DNA of 64,000 nt from CAZEQK01 sp964514395 (GTDB lineage Bacteria > Bacillota > Bacilli > Tepidibacillales > Tepidibacillaceae): NCBI GenBank assembly GCA_964514395.1, contig CAZEQK010000001.1:62001-126000 (forward strand). Direction: 5' to 3'. Shown here one piece after another: positions 1-8,155 of this stretch. Made by a program: the position numbers and the translations under genes. Position 1 is the first letter of the stretch. Every line of letters begins with the position of its first letter. The notes below the pieces were generated by a model. The model was not told the DNA's origin. It searched no databases and was given only the letters and a program-made list of their open reading frames with translations.

Positions 1-1647
1 TAATTTGTCTGTATTTGTTGCATAATCATCTACATGTTTCTCATAAAAAGCTTTGTTTAATGGCATGTAGGTTGGATAAGTAGTCAACTCTAAAAACCAT
101 GGTGTAGGCTGTGTCAACGTCACCTCTAATGTCTGATTATTTACTGCTTTAATACCAACTTGAGAGAAAGAAACTGGTTGTGGATTTGTCTTTATCCCAT
201 ATACTACTTCTGAAGGTGTTTTGCTTTGATATAAATCCTCAAATGTAATGGGATCATTATCATATAAACCTTTCAACTTCTTATAAAGGGTATAGTTATA
301 ATAGTCCTTAGCTCCCTTTATATAATCAGTAATGATAGAATAATTATTTGAATCGGTTTGAGCATTGATGGCACGTTCCCAGCCATACACAAAATCCTGT
401 GCTGTTACCGGTGCATTATTACTCCATTGAGCATTATTTCTTATTTTAAAAGTATAGGTTTTTCCATCATCACTAATTTTCCACGATTCAGCCATTCCTG
501 GAGCAACGCCAGAAGGGCCAATTCTTACTAAACCTTCTTCTAATGCAGTTACTACCCAAGACTGTGAAGTTTGAGTATCAAGGTTTGGCATGATAGGCAA
601 GAATAGGTTCAATTCTTGTTTCTTAACCTCACCAGGCTGTAGCATCTTCGTATCAGGTAGTTCTTTACTAGCCCATTTCAGCTCCAATTCTGGACCCATT
701 CCTTTTACAATTATGCCCTTTACATTAGGATTTAATAAATAACCATAATAGCGATAATCGATTGGTGCGATTCCAACATCATCTTTTACTAAAATTTTTT
801 CTGCTTCAAGGAAATCATCTAAACGCTTTTCTGGATCTAATTCTGTCTTAGCCTTTTCAACAAGGGAATCATATTGTGGGTTAGAATACTTCCCAGCATT
901 ATATTGGCCATCTGTCTCAAATAAGAGCATCCAAGTTAATGGATCGTTATAGTCAGGTCCCCATCCAGCATAACCAACATCAAAATCCTGTTTACCTAAG
1001 CGGTCTAGCTTATCAGTAAAACCAGCACTATCAATGTTAACATTAATTCCCAACTGCTGTTTCCACATATCAACTAACAAATTATTACCCTTTTCTGCAA
1101 AATCATTAGAATCAGATAATAATTGAAATGTGAAATTATCGATGGACATCCCTTCTTCAGCAAGGCCCTCTTCTAAAAGCTTTCTTGCAACACTCTTTTT
1201 AGTAGTATCAAGAGTGATAATCACTGTTTTTGTGGTTCCATCCCAATTAACTTTTGCTCCTAAGGCTTCACTTACAAAGCGTAACGGTACCATCGTATAG
1301 CCACTTACAATCTGTGCAGGTACAGACAAATCTACTTGTTTCCCATCTACTGTTGCTTGACTATCTCCTATTTTTATATAGATTGTTGTGTTATCTTTCG
1401 TTGCAGTAACAGAATGCTCTTTACTATTCCAAGAGATACTAGCACCGAGCACTTCAAAAATCGCTCTCATTGGTACCAAAGTTGATCCACTAATAACAAC
1501 TGGAGGCTGGCTGAAATGTTGAAGCTCTCCATTTATACTGACTTGAATATCTGAAGCTGCCTTCACATTTACGGTTGCTCCAAATGAAAAGAATAAAGTA
1601 ACAAACATTAATGAAAATACTAAAAAAATAGATAATGACTTTTTCAT
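1..1647 (-). CDS. Stalk-domain peptide-binding protein with permuted halves (partial)
   Basis: The gene is open in one frame for 549 codons and runs off the left edge. Residues 1-31 are a signal peptide. Residues 32-147 form a copper-amine-oxidase-N type stalk domain with its two repeats (TLVPMRAIFEVLGA and TMVPLRFVSEALGA). Residues 150-329 match the C-terminal half of OppA-type solute-binding proteins (GYAGWGPDYNDPLTWM, YSNPQYDSLVEKA, ending ELKWASKE). Residues 330-549 match the N-terminal half of the same family (LFLPIMPNLDTQ, GMAESWKISDDGKTYTFKIR, TAQDFVYGWERA). The usual order is therefore reversed, or a second complete copy follows outside the window. It should bind peptides outside the membrane. 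No lipobox cysteine is visible. The start ATG follows a GAGG-type ribosome site. Confidence 0.85.
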   Translation of the reverse strand, partial: MKKSLSIFLVFSLMFVTLFFSFGATVNVKAASDIQVSINGELQHFSQPPVVISGSTLVPMRAIFEVLGASISWNSKEHSVTATKDNTTIYIKIGDSQATVDGKQVDLSVPAQIVSGYTMVPLRFVSEALGAKVNWDGTTKTVIITLDTTKKSVARKLLEEGLAEEGMSIDNFTFQLLSDSNDFAEKGNNLLVDMWKQQLGINVNIDSAGFTDKLDRLGKQDFDVGYAGWGPDYNDPLTWMLLFETDGQYNAGKYSNPQYDSLVEKAKTELDPEKRLDDFLEAEKILVKDDVGIAPIDYRYYGYLLNPNVKGIIVKGMGPELELKWASKELPDTKMLQPGEVKKQELNLFLPIMPNLDTQTSQSWVVTALEEGLVRIGPSGVAPGMAESWKISDDGKTYTFKIRNNAQWSNNAPVTAQDFVYGWERAINAQTDSNNYSIITDYIKGAKDYYNYTLYKKLKGLYDNDPITFEDLYQSKTPSEVVYGIKTNPQPVSFSQVGIKAVNNQTLEVTLTQPTPWFLELTTYPTYMPLNKAFYEKHVDDYATNTDKL

Positions 1648-1845
1648 TGTTAACCTCCTCGTATCATGTGCAATATTTACCATCTTTATTTTGTTTTCAA
1701 CAAAAATTTACAAATTCCTTCACATTTTTGAAATTTTTTCTACGATTTATTTTTGTCCCAGTAAGTATCATTTTTTGATAACACTAATACTAATTCAGTT
1801 ACGTTATCATTTATCTTAGAAAGTGTCCAAGGCTCGTTATATAAT

Positions 1846-1932
1846 AATTTGTCTGATTTGTTGTATAATCATCTACATGTTTCTCATAAAAAGCTTTGTT
1901 TAACGGCATGTAGGTTAGATAAGAAGTCAACT
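1846..1932 (-). pseudogene. Relic of the peptide-binding protein gene
   Basis: About 87 bases repeat positions 1-90 with a few changes and small deletions (shared stretches include CTACATGTTTCTCATAAAAA). It has no start and its frame is broken. It lies against the 3' end of the kinase gene, so a paralogous binding-protein gene was probably lost here. The rest of 1648-1845 holds only the upstream region of the binding-protein gene; I see nothing else in it. Confidence 0.75.
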
Positions 1933-3192
1933 TTATGAGTTATGTATGGGTAGCTTTATAATTACCTGTGTTCCTTTCCCCTTCTCACTTTTAATCGTAA
2001 TGGTTCCCTTCATCGCCTTTATAATACTAAATACTACCATCATGCCTAATCCGGTGCCTTTTTCCTTTGTGGAAAAGTAGGGCTCTCCTAAGCGTCTGAT
2101 TTCTTCTGGACTCATTCCTATCCCACTATCGGAAATATTGATAATCACCGTATTATTCATAGAGGATAGGTATATAGTTTGTGTTCCTCCATCTGGCATA
2201 GCGTCCTTACTATTTCTCATCAGATTGATGAGACACTGTTCAAATTTATCCTTATCACCAAGCACATAGTAGTCACCTTTTGCATGTAGAGAAATATTTA
2301 TTTTTCGCATTTTATGGCAGGGTGAAAACAAATCAATTATCTTATTTATTGACTGAGTAATCTCTATTTTTTCTAACGTTTCTAGAACAGGCTTTGCGAA
2401 AATTAAATAATTAGAAACAATATCATTTGCGCGATCAATTTCTTTTAATGCTAGCTGCATAAACTCCTTTTTCTTCTCCATTGATACATCATAGCTATCT
2501 AAATATTGAAGAAAACCCCGTGAAACTGTAAGTGGGTTTCTTACCTCATGAGAAATAGAGGCAGCAAGACGGCTAACTACTTCTAATTTCTCCTTTTGTT
2601 TTATATTTTCCCTAAGCATCACATTGGTCTTTATTTTTTCAATAAAGAAAGTCTCTAACAGTAAAACAAAGCTTTGGAAGAAAAATAGTAGGACTGGTAA
2701 GTATAAAAAATTCGTTTTAAAGTCACTGAAGAAAAACTCACTGGAGAGAAGTAATATGGAACTAATCGAAGATATACCTACTAAAACAACTTGTTTTTTT
2801 ATGATATTATAACCCTTAAATTTAGTACTTAATAAAAATAAAAAAAGAAACAGCAGGGAATTGATATAAATGGTGGATATGAAATTCCCTCCATCTAATA
2901 TGTATTGATAAAGAATAATGATGAAGTATAATCCAAATCCAATCCTATATCCATTGTATAAATAACCAATGATAAAGGGAACCTGCCTCAAGTCAATAAA
3001 ATAATGATGTATATTGATTGGAAAGGTCATGACTAAAATAATTTGTAGCATCCCACCGATAAATGTAATATTTCGTTTCGTTTTATTTTTCATCGGTTTA
3101 TCAAATATGAATAGCTGGTTTAGAAATAAAGTAAAAATAATAAAAAACATATTTACAAATAAATCCTTAATAACAAGCATTGATTCATCCAC
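1933..3192 (-). CDS. KinB-like sporulation sensor histidine kinase
   Basis: A 419-residue membrane sensor kinase. The first 185 residues hold about six hydrophobic segments with the 5TMR-LYT type sequence IDLRQVPFIIGYLYNG near residue 67. A HisKA domain follows with the phosphorylated histidine at about 215 (SISHEVRNPLTVSRG), then a HATPase domain with N box (NLMRNSKDAM), G1 (DSGIGM) and G2 (GTGLGM) motifs. Length and layout fit KinB and related kinases that feed the Spo0F phosphorelay. No response regulator is adjacent, which is usual for orphan phosphorelay kinases. The role in sporulation is inferred from the domain layout. Confidence 0.85.
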   Translation of the reverse strand: MDESMLVIKDLFVNMFFIIFTLFLNQLFIFDKPMKNKTKRNITFIGGMLQIILVMTFPINIHHYFIDLRQVPFIIGYLYNGYRIGFGLYFIIILYQYILDGGNFISTIYINSLLFLFLFLLSTKFKGYNIIKKQVVLVGISSISSILLLSSEFFFSDFKTNFLYLPVLLFFFQSFVLLLETFFIEKIKTNVMLRENIKQKEKLEVVSRLAASISHEVRNPLTVSRGFLQYLDSYDVSMEKKKEFMQLALKEIDRANDIVSNYLIFAKPVLETLEKIEITQSINKIIDLFSPCHKMRKINISLHAKGDYYVLGDKDKFEQCLINLMRNSKDAMPDGGTQTIYLSSMNNTVIINISDSGIGMSPEEIRRLGEPYFSTKEKGTGLGMMVVFSIIKAMKGTITIKSEKGKGTQVIIKLPIHNS

Positions 3193-3303
3193 CTAATAAT
3201 TTAATAAACGCACTATTTTAATGTAACATATTTACAGCATTGTAAACAGCTATTTTTTCCCTTTTTTCATTAAATTGTTATTTTTGGTCCCTTAAAGTAA
3301 CTG

Positions 3304-3334
3304 AAATAAAAAAACTACCAATTTAGGTAGTTTT
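3304..3334 (-). terminator. Intrinsic terminator
   Basis: Nine-base-pair stem (AAAACTACC/GGTAGTTTT) with a six-base loop, followed on the minus strand by seven T. It lies just after the 79-residue gene. Confidence 0.8.
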
Positions 3335-3338
3335 CTGT

Positions 3339-3578
3339 TTATTTATGAGTGAATTTCTGATGATGGTCTAAGTATTGATATAGATCATCCTCTTGACTAT
3401 CCGACAATTCACTAACTGGTATCACCATTTTATTATCTGTAAAAATTCCTTTCACCTTTGCTACTAGCTTATCTTCCATATACACATCATAAATCGTGTA
3501 TTCATTCAATGGCGATGCTACCTTAATATGAAACTGCCCTACTTGATTCATCCCCTGCTCATTTACCAAAGTAACCAC
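3339..3578 (-). CDS. Small hypothetical protein (79 aa)
   Basis: I do not recognise this protein. It is soluble, with no signal or membrane segment, and appears as mixed beta strands followed by an acidic helix (ELSDSQEDDLYQYLDHH). It sits alone between the kinase and the divergent corA leader, and is followed at once by a good terminator, so it looks like a single-gene transcript. A purine-rich stretch with AAGGA precedes the ATG. Confidence 0.55.
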   Translation of the reverse strand: MVTLVNEQGMNQVGQFHIKVASPLNEYTIYDVYMEDKLVAKVKGIFTDNKMVIPVSELSDSQEDDLYQYLDHHQKFTHK

Positions 3579-3755
3579 ATCCTTTTTTTATCCGTTTTTA
3601 CTCTTAAGATAAAGATTGTGCTATCTATAAAAGTGTTTCTCATAATGGTCATAATTATTATTTTTTTTGAATGTGCATCTTTAAAACTTTTTTAAAAAAT
3701 AATGATTGATTTTAGGTATTACGTCGTTCTATACTAAAATAGGTAATATAATATA

Positions 3756-3912
3756 AACCCGTTAGGTGAGGTTACTATACAAAAATATGCTACTGCCCTG
3801 AAACATCGAGAGATGCCAAAGGGTCAGCAGGCAACATCGGATTAAGGTGTTACCTAATGTAGCTGGGATTGCCCTTACGTTGTATAGAGCTAAAACCGGG
3901 ACGAGTGGGGAA
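3756..3912 (+). promoter_or_regulatory. M-box (ykoK) magnesium riboswitch
   Basis: The conserved M-box blocks are present in order: CCGTTAGGTGAGG, CTACTGCCC, CGAGAGATGCCAA, GGGTCAGCAG, ATGTAGCTGG and GTATAGAGCTAAAACC. Bases 3903-3909 (GAGTGGG) can pair with 3934-3940 (CCCACTC), which is the left arm of the terminator below, so an antiterminator can form. In this family Mg2+ binding favours termination, which fits the corA gene downstream. A TATAAT-like -10 lies at 3747-3752; I see no good -35. Confidence 0.93.
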
Positions 3913-3933
3913 CATATTTATTTATGTTGGTAA

Positions 3934-3956
3934 CCCACTCTTTTGAGTGGTTTTAT
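3934..3956 (+). terminator. M-box expression-platform terminator
   Basis: Stem CCACTC (3935-3940) and GAGTGG (3945-3950), then TTTTATTATTTTTT. The left arm is also complementary to riboswitch bases 3903-3909. Confidence 0.85.
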
Positions 3957-3984
3957 TATTTTTTATGGAGGTGAACGGAGTTAT

Positions 3985-4074
3985 ATGGATAGTGACCCTG
4001 GTGAGAGTCCGAACAATTTAATAGAAGGAGGTTACTGGCATATAAGTTCACCTTATATAAGTGACCTCTTTTAA
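3985..4074 (+). CDS. Candidate 29-residue leader peptide between M-box and corA
   Basis: An ATG preceded by GGAGGTGAACGGAG opens a 29-codon frame that ends at TAA four bases before the corA ribosome site. The peptide begins MDSDPGESPNN, rich in acidic residues and proline. Its second half spans a stable hairpin: GAGGTTACT (4027-4035) pairs with AGTGACCTC (4059-4067), with an inner TATAAG/CTTATA stem. Only four T follow, so it is unlikely to be a strong terminator. No homology is known to me. It may be a regulatory leader; coding is inferred only from the ribosome site, the frame and the placement. Confidence 0.5.
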   Translation: MDSDPGESPNNLIEGGYWHISSPYISDLF

Positions 4075-4089
4075 AAGGAGGTTTTTGAC

Positions 4090-5016
4090 ATGTTAACAAT
4101 CAAAAAAACAGTGGTTGACAAAACGATAGCCCATGACAAATTCGAAAAAGGGGTATGGATTAGTTTAACTTCTCCTACAGAGGAAGAACTTCAAACAACT
4201 GCTAGCGAAACAGGCATTTATTATGATTTTCTTAAATATCCCTTGGATGATGAAGAGCGCCCTCGTGTCGAAATTGATGATGGTCAGATTCTAGTCATTA
4301 TCAATGTTCCTGTTTTTAAGCAGGGGGATGCCATCTATGATACCATTCCACTTGGAATGATCATTACAGACAGCTACTTTGTAACAGTTTGTCTGGAGGA
4401 TAATACGGTACTAGATGCTTTTCACAATAATAAAGTGAAGAATATGGCCACCTATAAGAAAACACAGTTTCTATTCTTAATCTTATATAAGGTCGCTCAG
4501 CTCTATTTAAAATATCTTCGTGAAATCAATAAAAAGTCAGAGCAAATTGAACTAGAACTACACAAATCAATGAAAAATAAAGAGTTAATCAGACTTTTAA
4601 ATCTAGAAAAGAGTTTAGTCTACTTCACCACTTCCCTAAGATCTAATCAGACAGTGATGGAGAAGTTAATGAAAAGTAACAGTCTTAATAAATATGAAGA
4701 AGACGAAGATCTACTTGAGGACGTCATCATCGAGAATCAGCAGGCGATTGATATGGCAAATATTTATACTAATATCCTAAGTGGTACCATGGATGCCTTT
4801 GCTTCTGTTATCTCTAATAATTTAAGTATCGTGATGAAATACCTTGCAGCAGTCACCATCGTCCTATCTTTACCAACAATGGTAGCTAGTTTTTTTGGAA
4901 TGAACGTTCAGTTGCCTTTTGAACAATCACCACACGGCTTTATTATCGTTGTAGCCATTTCTGCTATATTATCTATTTCTGGAACAATCTATTTATATCA
5001 AAAGAAAATGTTTTGA
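4090..5016 (+). CDS. corA: CorA-family magnesium transporter
   Basis: 308 residues with the CorA layout: a soluble alpha/beta cytoplasmic domain, a long helix (about residues 120-225), then two C-terminal transmembrane helices. The signature GMN at the end of the first membrane helix is present in SFFGMNVQLPF, near residue 271. The protein forms a pentameric channel for Mg2+ or related divalent ions. The M-box upstream supports magnesium as the substrate. The start ATG has an excellent AAAAGGAGG site. Expression should rise when Mg2+ is scarce. Confidence 0.93.
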   Translation: MLTIKKTVVDKTIAHDKFEKGVWISLTSPTEEELQTTASETGIYYDFLKYPLDDEERPRVEIDDGQILVIINVPVFKQGDAIYDTIPLGMIITDSYFVTVCLEDNTVLDAFHNNKVKNMATYKKTQFLFLILYKVAQLYLKYLREINKKSEQIELELHKSMKNKELIRLLNLEKSLVYFTTSLRSNQTVMEKLMKSNSLNKYEEDEDLLEDVIIENQQAIDMANIYTNILSGTMDAFASVISNNLSIVMKYLAAVTIVLSLPTMVASFFGMNVQLPFEQSPHGFIIVVAISAILSISGTIYLYQKKMF

Positions 5017-5022
5017 AGTTAA

Positions 5023-5054
5023 AAATCCTATCAGTATAATCACTGATAGGATTT
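5023..5054 (+). terminator. Hairpin downstream of corA
   Basis: Thirteen-base-pair perfect stem AAATCCTATCAGT/ACTGATAGGATTT. Only a short T run follows, but the stem itself ends in TTT. Confidence 0.6.
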
Positions 5055-5089
5055 AGACTGTTGATAAATCGTCTAATTTCTCAAAGTCA
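5054..5089 (-). repeat. Dispersed intergenic repeat R1, shortened copy
   Basis: On the minus strand it begins GACTTTGAGAAATTAG and ends ATCAACAGTCTA. The first part matches the left end of the copy at 19215, and the last part matches its right end, so it looks like an internally deleted copy of the family also seen at 50015 and 56844. Confidence 0.5.
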
Positions 5090-5150
5090 CCAGGATGTAG
5101 ACTTTGTCTACATCCTGAATCCTATCAGTCTAATAAACTGATGAAATTTT

Positions 5151-6341
5151 CTATTCTGCGTCGGTATGCTTCTCTAAATAACCAATAGCTGCTACTAATA
5201 AGGCTTTACCTGCTATTAGCATCGCGTTCTCATCAATATCAAATTTAGGATGATGATGAGGATAGCTAGCCCCAATCTCAGGATTACCAGCTCCAACAAA
5301 GAAAAATGAACCCGGTCGCTCTTTTAGATAATAAGAAAAATCCTCTCCACCCATAATCGGAGCTATTTCCTTTACATTCTCTTTTCCAAAAGTTTTAGAA
5401 GCATTATCCACAAACAGCGTTGTCTCTTCCGGATGATTGTAAATAGCAGGATAGCCTTTATCATACTTGAAATCATAAACTGCTCCTGCTCCACGACAGG
5501 TCGAGTCAACGATTCGTTCTAGCTGCTCTATAATAAGGTCTTGCACCTTCTGATCAAAGGTGCGCACTGTTCCAGTAATCGTAGCGGTATCAGCGATAAT
5601 ATTATTCGCATGACCGGCGTGAAAGGTCCCAATCGAAACAACTGCTGACTTCAAGGGATCAATACGTCGACTTACAATTTGTTGAATATTGGTCACTAAT
5701 GAGGAGCCAACCATGATAGAATCCACCGTATCATGAGGTGAACCACCATGTCCACCACTACCCTTTATCTCAATCGTAAAGGAGTCTGTAGCAGCCATCA
5801 AATGTCCTGATCTGTAGCCTATTTGTCCAGCGGGAATCGTGGCCCATAGATGGGTACCAAATATTGCATCCACATTATCAAGACAACCAGCTTCGATCAT
5901 TGGCTTTGCACCTCCTGGAAGCAGTTCTTCCGCAAATTGGAAAATAACCACCACATTCCCATGTAGGTCTTCTTTATTTTCATTCAATACCTTTGCAACG
6001 TGCATTAATGTAGAGGTATGTCCATCGTGGCCACATGCATGCATCACGCCAGGTACTCTGGATTTATACTCTGTTTCCTTCTCATCCTGAATAGGAAGTG
6101 CATCAAAATCAGCACGTAAAGCAACCGTTTTGCCAGACTTACCACCTCGAATAATGCCGACGATACCATTGCCACCTACTTTTGTTTTTACCTCAATACC
6201 ATGCTTTATTAGATAGTCAGCAATCTCTTTTGCCGTATCTTCTTCATGAAAAGAAAGCTCAGGATTCATATGAAAATATCTACGTAACCTTACAATTTCA
6301 GGATACAGCTCATTTAATCGTGCAAATAACTGTTCTAACAT
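5151..6341 (-). CDS. M20-family N-acyl-amino-acid amidohydrolase
   Basis: 396 residues, full length for the hippurate hydrolase/YxeP/AmaA group. Metal-binding and catalytic motifs are present: ALRADFDALPIQ, ACGHDGHTS, FQFAEELLPGGA, the lid-domain GGHGGSPHDTVD, and GGEDFSYYL. The family removes acyl groups from N-acyl amino acids or cleaves small amides with two bound metal ions in the cytoplasm. The start ATG follows AGGAGGGCC. It stands alone, convergent with corA. A second M20 enzyme at 29826 has a transporter beside it; this one does not. The substrate is unknown. Confidence 0.88.
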   Translation of the reverse strand: MLEQLFARLNELYPEIVRLRRYFHMNPELSFHEEDTAKEIADYLIKHGIEVKTKVGGNGIVGIIRGGKSGKTVALRADFDALPIQDEKETEYKSRVPGVMHACGHDGHTSTLMHVAKVLNENKEDLHGNVVVIFQFAEELLPGGAKPMIEAGCLDNVDAIFGTHLWATIPAGQIGYRSGHLMAATDSFTIEIKGSGGHGGSPHDTVDSIMVGSSLVTNIQQIVSRRIDPLKSAVVSIGTFHAGHANNIIADTATITGTVRTFDQKVQDLIIEQLERIVDSTCRGAGAVYDFKYDKGYPAIYNHPEETTLFVDNASKTFGKENVKEIAPIMGGEDFSYYLKERPGSFFFVGAGNPEIGASYPHHHPKFDIDENAMLIAGKALLVAAIGYLEKHTDAE

Positions 6342-6422
6342 AATGGCCCTCCTAGGCAGTATGATGCAGTACCTTTATTTTATATTACGTTACAAACACT
6401 TTATAAGCAAATGGAGAATAAA

Positions 6423-6449
6423 CAAAAAAACCATTCCTCATTGGAATGG
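6423..6449 (-). terminator. Intrinsic terminator
   Basis: Seven-base-pair stem CCATTCC/GGAATGG, then seven T on the minus strand. It lies 50 bases after the 101-residue gene. Confidence 0.75.
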
Positions 6450-6498
6450 CTCGACACTTCATTCTATTCATTTTTACCAAAATCAAACCTAATAGTTA

Positions 6499-6804
6499 TT
6501 AGCCAACTTTTTTAGTTATTGGGCTGATATAAGTCCAAGTTGATTCTAAATCCTTCGTATAAAGATATTCATCTAATGTCATCATTGTATTTTCGTACAT
6601 TACTTCATATTCTCCAACAGTTTCCTCTTTTTGAGATACTTCCTTGACAGGACTAGTTTGAGTATCATTTATATTAGAAAATCCCATGCATGAATCCTGC
6701 TCTTTTTGAAGCAAATATTCATCTAGACTTAATGTTTTCCCATTATACTTCGCCTGATAATTATTAACTTTACCCTTTAGCTCAAAAATATTGAAAATAT
6801 TCAT
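6499..6804 (-). CDS. Small protein with two LDEYL repeats (101 aa)
   Basis: I do not recognise this protein. It consists of two similar halves: KYNGKTLSLDEYLLQKEQDS at about residues 19-38 and MYENTMMTLDEYLYTKDLES at about residues 69-88. This spacing of 50 residues implies an internal duplication. There is no signal peptide or membrane segment. The ATG has a GGGGGGATC ribosome site. It is a single-gene unit with its own terminator. Confidence 0.6.
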   Translation of the reverse strand: MNIFNIFELKGKVNNYQAKYNGKTLSLDEYLLQKEQDSCMGFSNINDTQTSPVKEVSQKEETVGEYEVMYENTMMTLDEYLYTKDLESTWTYISPITKKVG

Positions 6805-6985
6805 TTTTGATCCCCCCTATTTGGTTACAAACACATTATACACCTTTTTTTATCGTTTGTATGTGAAATTTGTAACATTTTTATGAACATCATTAAAGTT
6901 CTAATTTTTAGAAAAATCAATACATTATCCTGAATATAAGCTGATATTGTTTAGTTATACGCTTATTTTTGTATGTCAACATTGA

Positions 6986-7014
6986 AAGCGTTTTCTGTAT
7001 TTTTGAAAACGCTT
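6986..7014. repeat. Perfect inverted repeat with cre-like arms
   Basis: AAGCGTTTTC (6986-6995) and GAAAACGCTT (7005-7014) pair perfectly. Each arm with its flank (TGAAAGCGTTTTCT, TGAAAACGCTTACT) matches the CcpA cre consensus apart from the last base. It could be a catabolite operator for the 101-residue gene or only a hairpin; it lies 180 bases upstream of that gene. Confidence 0.4.
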
Positions 7015-7095
7015 ACTTTTTATTGTGAATTTATTCACATATTTAATTTTTAAATCTGCGGGGGGATTTTATGAAAAATATAGGGATCACGTAGC

Positions 7096-7878
7096 TTATT
7101 TATGATCTACTATTTTTACTAGCTTTGCAGTATCTACTGTTGGCTTTGCCATAATTGATTGAACATGATAATCCATAAAGGTTGCCGTAAAAACATCTTC
7201 AGCTTTCAATTCTTTGGCCTTTATCTCTTCTGGTTCTCCAATATAAAAGGATATTGGGTCGGTTAAATGCTTGATTTGATAAGGCATACTCTCTAGTCCG
7301 TCAGCCACTACAAAAAAATACCCCTTCATCAAATCAGCAGCTTTAAGTTTTCCATTTACCGTAAACTCTCCTTTAAACTTAATATTATAGGATAAAAGCT
7401 CATTCCCATAAAAATGAGGTGTACTCTCTTCTACCGTCAATCCAGCTATTACCTCATCCTTTTTTAACGTATAAGGGTTGTACATGTTGAAAATACTGGG
7501 AGAATGATTTCTTAACCATTTAATTTCCTGCCAGTTCTTTTTTATTTCTTCTCTATATAATTGATTATTATACTCCAGCATACCATTATTACTATTATTG
7601 TTGCTTATACGACCTATTTCTTCTTGAAGCGTCTTTATTTTATTTTTATCTGTCGTATTCGCGGTTTTTAACACGGTATTCTCTTTTAATAAGGTTGTAT
7701 TTTCAGCCTCCAAAGCACGAACCTGTTTTTCTAAATTATTTATAACCTCTTGAGATTCACTACTCATCTTATCCTGTGTGGTTATTATTTGATTCACTGG
7801 TAACTTACTACAGGAGCTTAAAATAAATGGATATAAAAATAAGAGTACCAGCATCATCATTCGATTCCATTTCATCAT
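7096..7878 (-). CDS. Coiled-coil lipoprotein (260 aa)
   Basis: A lipoprotein signal peptide ends in the lipobox LSSC at residue 23. Residues 38-95 form a coiled coil (INNLEKQVRALEAENTTLLK and onward), and the remaining 150 residues look like a small beta-rich domain (GLTVEESTPHFYGNELLSYN). I do not recognise the C-terminal domain. The protein should be anchored on the outer face of the cytoplasmic membrane. It lies at the end of a decaying stretch of small exported genes, which suggests accessory content. The start ATG has a GGAGG-type ribosome site. Confidence 0.7.
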   Translation of the reverse strand: MMKWNRMMMLVLLFLYPFILSSCSKLPVNQIITTQDKMSSESQEVINNLEKQVRALEAENTTLLKENTVLKTANTTDKNKIKTLQEEIGRISNNNSNNGMLEYNNQLYREEIKKNWQEIKWLRNHSPSIFNMYNPYTLKKDEVIAGLTVEESTPHFYGNELLSYNIKFKGEFTVNGKLKAADLMKGYFFVVADGLESMPYQIKHLTDPISFYIGEPEEIKAKELKAEDVFTATFMDYHVQSIMAKPTVDTAKLVKIVDHK

Positions 7879-7926
7879 AAAGCCTCCACCATTTTATTAT
7901 TGATTATAATTTTATACTTTCATCTA

Positions 7927-8100
7927 TCATTTAAAATTATAGCTATACTTTAATTCACCAATTTGACCCGCTGGTTCATAAAAAAATGATATGTTATCTA
8001 TATCAAAACTCCAATTAAAATCCCTAAAAGCTATTCATCCCATAAGCTTTTCAACCTCTTGATAATATGGCTGTGGTAATAAGGTGCCTACACCATACAT
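7927..8100 (-). pseudogene. Small gene interrupted by an in-frame stop
   Basis: An ATG after AAGGGGTG reads MYGVGTLLPQPYYQEVEKLMG, meets TGA, then continues in the same frame as IAFRDFNWSFDIDNISFFYE and on to a stop 36 codons later. The second part reads like the end of a folded protein. A single change of TGG to TGA could account for it. The remaining 21-residue ORF could still be translated. No family recognised. Confidence 0.4.
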
Positions 8101-8155
8101 ATGTACACCCCTTACTTTCTTTATCACTTTAATGGTTATTCTCTGAATTTATCCG

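Noticed and set aside
4027..4072. The hairpin before corA as a second terminator
   Set aside because: Only four T follow and the stem overlaps a translated-looking frame; a translational role is more likely.
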